Shown in pieces: positions 61,269-64,000 of a stretch of DNA of 64,000 nt. Position numbers and translations under genes: made by a program. The notes under the pieces were generated by a model. That model made no database searches, was not told the origin of the DNA, and saw only the letters and a program-made list of their open reading frames with translations. The stretch spans positions 1 to 64,000 of the forward strand of contig CAVVIT010000010.1 in the NCBI GenBank assembly GCA_963748405.1. The letters run 5' to 3'. Source of the DNA: Fen-1273 sp963748405 (GTDB taxonomy: Bacteria; Bacteroidota; Ignavibacteria; UBA10030; UBA6906). Within the stretch, counting starts at the first letter, position 1. Every line of letters starts with the position of its first letter.

Positions 61269-64000
61269 GTGAAAACCCGTTGCATTGGACTGTCCATCCT
61301 GATATGCATATGCGCCGGGGGCTTTGCCCGGGTACTCCCCTCGGAATTCAGTTACGTGTCCCCGCTCCCCGGTTCGAATCTGGTGTCGTGCGCCACGAAC
61401 ATTATCGTTCGTACGCGCACACCCGCCGACGGATTTAATCAGGCCGATCTTTCCCTCGCGACGATCACCGGATCCCTGAGCGGTCCGCACGCCGCCCGGT
61501 GCGTCCTCTCGGGAAACGGGCTGACGGCCCTCTGGACCCCTTCTGAGCCGTTCACGCCCGGTGAGACTGTGACCGTCGCCCTTCCCGGCCGGTTCCACGG
61601 CGAGCCTCCGGCTTCCCCCGGCTCATTTTCCTGGTCATTCACGGTTTCGCGGATGGCATCCGCCCTCACGGCAGTTCCCCGATCGCCTGTGGAGGGGTGG
61701 ACGGCCGGCTCCGTTTCGATCGCGCTCGCGCCGGCATCGCGGATCCTCCCGGATTCCGTTCCATCGACTCTTCCTGTCCTCAAAGTAGACACCTCCGACA
61801 ACCCGTCTCCCGGTGCCCTCTTCCTGGGGACGTCGAACAATGTCGCCGGTACGGGGCTCTTCGCGATGATCGTCGGCAACGACGGCAGCCCGCTGGCATA
61901 TAAGAACACCGCACCTCTTTCCTGCAATGATTTCAAAGTCCAGCCGAACGGGTACCTCTCGTACGGCCTCGTGGAGTGGATCTCCGTGTCCGCGGGTGTC
62001 GCAAAAACGCTCCACTACGTTCTTGACAGCACGCTCGCCGTCGTGGACTCGTTTCAGTGCGGGAACGGGTACACCGCCGACCTCCACGAATTCCGCCTCC
62101 TTCCCAACGGCCACGCGATCATGCTGGCGTACGATCCCGAGATTGTCGACATGAGTCAAATCGTCCCCGGCGGAAATCCCAACGCCATCGTGTACGGATC
62201 GATCATCCAGGAGCTCGACGAGGGAAAGAACGTCGTGTTCCAGTGGCGGAGCTGGGACTACATCCCGATCACCGATTGTTACGACGACCTCACCGCCCCG
62301 GCCCTCGACTACATACACGTGAACTCCATCGACGTGGACGCGGACGGCAATCTCCTGGTCTCCTGCCGCGAAACCTCGACCGTCCTGAAGATCGACCGCC
62401 TCACGGGAGACGTCATCTGGCGCATGGGGGGAAAACACAACGAGTTCGCGTTCGCGGGTGAGCACGCCGGGAACGCCCCGGAGTATTTTTCGTTCCAGCA
62501 CGACGTCCGCCGCATTGGGAACGGGGACGTGACGCTGATGGACAACGGAAACCAGCACCTCCCCCCGTATTCCCGGGCCGTGGAATATTCGATCGATGAG
62601 AATGCAAAGACCGCGACGCTCGTGTGGGAATATCGCCACACGCCCGATGTCTTCGATCCCGCCGCGGGCTCCGTCCAGCGGCTCTCCAACGGGAACACGC
62701 TCATCGGGTGGGGGAACGCCAACCTCCTCGGCACAGGCAATGTCGCCCTCACCGAAGTCCGACCGGACAAGGGAACGGCTCTCGAAATGTCGCTTCCGAA
62801 CGGTGTTTTCAGTTACCGCGCGCTCCGGTTCCCCTGGAAAAGCGCTCTCCCGTCGGCAACCGTTTCGATTCTTGACATGCATTTTGGCGTCACCTACCCG
62901 TTCGCGTCGGCAGGACAGTATACGGGTGTGTCGATCAATCTTGCCACGGGCGACGCGATGTACAGCCGGACGACGGTGACGAAGTACCCGTTCTCCCCGT
63001 TTGACCCCCTGTTCAACGGAACGGCCCCGGATCTCGCTCCGGTCAGGACCTCGATTTCTCAGGTGGGTTTCAACTCGTTCAGCGCCGGCATCACGTTTGA
63101 CAGCTCCTACGTGGCGCTCCTGCCGTTTCCCGGCCGCGCCACCGTGTACTGGAGACCCGCCGAAGGGACAGGCACGTTTCTCCCCCTGGCGACGGCGTTC
63201 GACTCCGTCAACCGCACGCTTACCGTGAATGCGACGGCATACGGCGAGTACGCATTCGGCTGGAACACCGGCAGCGCCCTCCCGGCCTCTCCCGTCATTG
63301 TCTCTCCCCCTGTTCGCGGATTTGTGAACCAACTTGCTCCCGTCAGTTTTTCCTGGAGCGCCCGGGGACGGGCTTCGGCATTCAGGATCCGCGTATCGAA
63401 CGACTCTCTTTTTTCTTCGCTCAGCGTTGACGACTCGACTGTTTCAGCGTCATACCTCATCGCTTCGCCCCTCCACGATACCGTGTATTACTGGAAAGTC
63501 AGGGCGGTGGGGGATTCCGGCCTGAGCGGCTGGTCGGCGACCGGTGTATTCACGACCCGCGCCCCATTCATCGGGATCACGTATCCCGCCGGGGGGGAGA
63601 CGCTGTACTGGGACTCGACGTACGTGATTCGCTGGCAGACGAACGAAGGAGGGGCCGTGCGCGTGACCCTGTCGAACGGAACCGGAGCCGTCGTCAGGAT
63701 CGCGGATTCCGTGGAGAACACGGGGGCGCTCCTCTGGTATGTGCCTCAGTCGCTTGCTCCCGGGGGAGCGTACAGGTTCGCCATCAGGAGTCTTGCCGAC
63801 ACGTCCATCGGCGCGGCGGGCCTCGTGCCGTTCTCGATACGCAGCACCGTCACATCGGTTTCGTCTGCGGGAAACCTTCCCGGGTCCTTCTCGCTCAGTC
63901 AGAACTACCCGAATCCTTTCAACCCGGCGACGGTGATCCGCTACGCTCTGCCTGAAGGGTCCACGGTTCTCCTTGCCGTGTACAACGCTCTCGGCCAGCG
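61269..64000 (+). CDS. arylsulfotransferase-family surface protein, copy B (3' end outside window)
   Basis: The frame is open to the window edge (910 codons). A GTG gives MKTRCIGLSILICICAGGFA as signal peptide; a stop 33 bases upstream limits other choices. The first ~520 residues parallel copy A module by module: YVSPLPGSNLVSCATNIIVR, SIIQELDEGKNVVFQWRSWD, VNSIDVDADGNLLVSCRE, VLKIDRLTGDVIWRMGG and FQHDVRRIGNGDVTLMDNG. Extra domains follow: a fibronectin-like module (~680-760), a Ser-Thr-rich Ig-like module and the start of a sorting domain (LSQNYPNPFNPATVIRY) near residue 875. Tandem origin with copy A is evident. One difference: HGNSLD of A is HVNSID here. Confidence 0.82.
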   Translation, partial: MKTRCIGLSILICICAGGFARVLPSEFSYVSPLPGSNLVSCATNIIVRTRTPADGFNQADLSLATITGSLSGPHAARCVLSGNGLTALWTPSEPFTPGETVTVALPGRFHGEPPASPGSFSWSFTVSRMASALTAVPRSPVEGWTAGSVSIALAPASRILPDSVPSTLPVLKVDTSDNPSPGALFLGTSNNVAGTGLFAMIVGNDGSPLAYKNTAPLSCNDFKVQPNGYLSYGLVEWISVSAGVAKTLHYVLDSTLAVVDSFQCGNGYTADLHEFRLLPNGHAIMLAYDPEIVDMSQIVPGGNPNAIVYGSIIQELDEGKNVVFQWRSWDYIPITDCYDDLTAPALDYIHVNSIDVDADGNLLVSCRETSTVLKIDRLTGDVIWRMGGKHNEFAFAGEHAGNAPEYFSFQHDVRRIGNGDVTLMDNGNQHLPPYSRAVEYSIDENAKTATLVWEYRHTPDVFDPAAGSVQRLSNGNTLIGWGNANLLGTGNVALTEVRPDKGTALEMSLPNGVFSYRALRFPWKSALPSATVSILDMHFGVTYPFASAGQYTGVSINLATGDAMYSRTTVTKYPFSPFDPLFNGTAPDLAPVRTSISQVGFNSFSAGITFDSSYVALLPFPGRATVYWRPAEGTGTFLPLATAFDSVNRTLTVNATAYGEYAFGWNTGSALPASPVIVSPPVRGFVNQLAPVSFSWSARGRASAFRIRVSNDSLFSSLSVDDSTVSASYLIASPLHDTVYYWKVRAVGDSGLSGWSATGVFTTRAPFIGITYPAGGETLYWDSTYVIRWQTNEGGAVRVTLSNGTGAVVRIADSVENTGALLWYVPQSLAPGGAYRFAIRSLADTSIGAAGLVPFSIRSTVTSVSSAGNLPGSFSLSQNYPNPFNPATVIRYALPEGSTVLLAVYNALGQ

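Noticed and set aside
1..64000. tRNA or rRNA genes
   Set aside because: The few intergenic gaps contain no TTCGA-type arm with matching acceptor stems and no rRNA-like conserved stretch.

Overview
The window is GC-rich, densely coded DNA, mostly on the + strand. Seven proteins end in, or run into, the surface-sorting domain typified by QNYPNPFNPST (one is a divergent VPNPY form), and there is a PorV/PorQ-family outer-membrane protein. This points to a type IX secretion (T9SS) organism of the Bacteroidota/Ignavibacteriota/Kryptoniota-like part of the FCB group. I cannot name a genus. No rRNA, tRNA, CRISPR array, IS transposase or phage gene was seen.

Layout: (1) 1-4980: a T9SS cargo cut by the window edge, a PorV/PorQ protein, an IPT-domain propeller lipoprotein and a T9SS-sorted propeller protein, closed by a strong terminator. 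(2) 5027-30913: an almost gapless same-strand block of 18 genes in which nearly every recognisable product handles peptidoglycan. They are a GHL10/DigH-like glycan hydrolase, an NlpC/P60 peptidase, an L-Ala-D/L-Glu epimerase-like enolase, a NagX-like acyltransferase, a beta-lactamase-like/alpha-beta hydrolase fusion, a NagB-LmbE fusion, a TolB-like protein, a T9SS-sorted amidase, a BadF-type sugar kinase, a GH3/beta-lactamase fusion, SpoIID, a second amidase, GNAT, AmpG, a tandem GT-A glycosyltransferase, a GalT-like DUF4922 protein and an Asp/Glu racemase. Together they read as a full route: strip peptides, cut the bare glycan, import, split sugars from peptides, and feed GlcN/GlcNAc and Ala/Glu into metabolism. 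(3) 30939-36339: an MFS exporter, a P-domain T9SS protein, a MazEF-type pair with a clear promoter, a DUF6544-like membrane protein and an AAA/DUF4143 ATPase, i.e. a small accessory region. (4) 36447-43504: secreted glycoside-hydrolase-like proteins, a pentapeptide protein, an aldo/keto reductase, a 5'-damaged membrane gene and an orphan small antitoxin-like gene. (5) 43576-51358: an RND efflux adaptor and pump, PBP1A and an SDR epimerase. (6) 51390-57821: a LamG lipoprotein, a hybrid histidine kinase, and an MCP plus CheW pair. (7) 57917-64000: an outer-membrane protein with a lipoprotein partner, then two tandem arylsulfotransferase-family T9SS proteins, the second running off the window.

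A dispersed palindromic repeat (core gtcattgcgag ... gccgcaggc) occurs five times, always just 3' of a + strand gene. One copy supplies the N-terminus of the NlpC/P60 lipoprotein. The remaining intergenic space is small.
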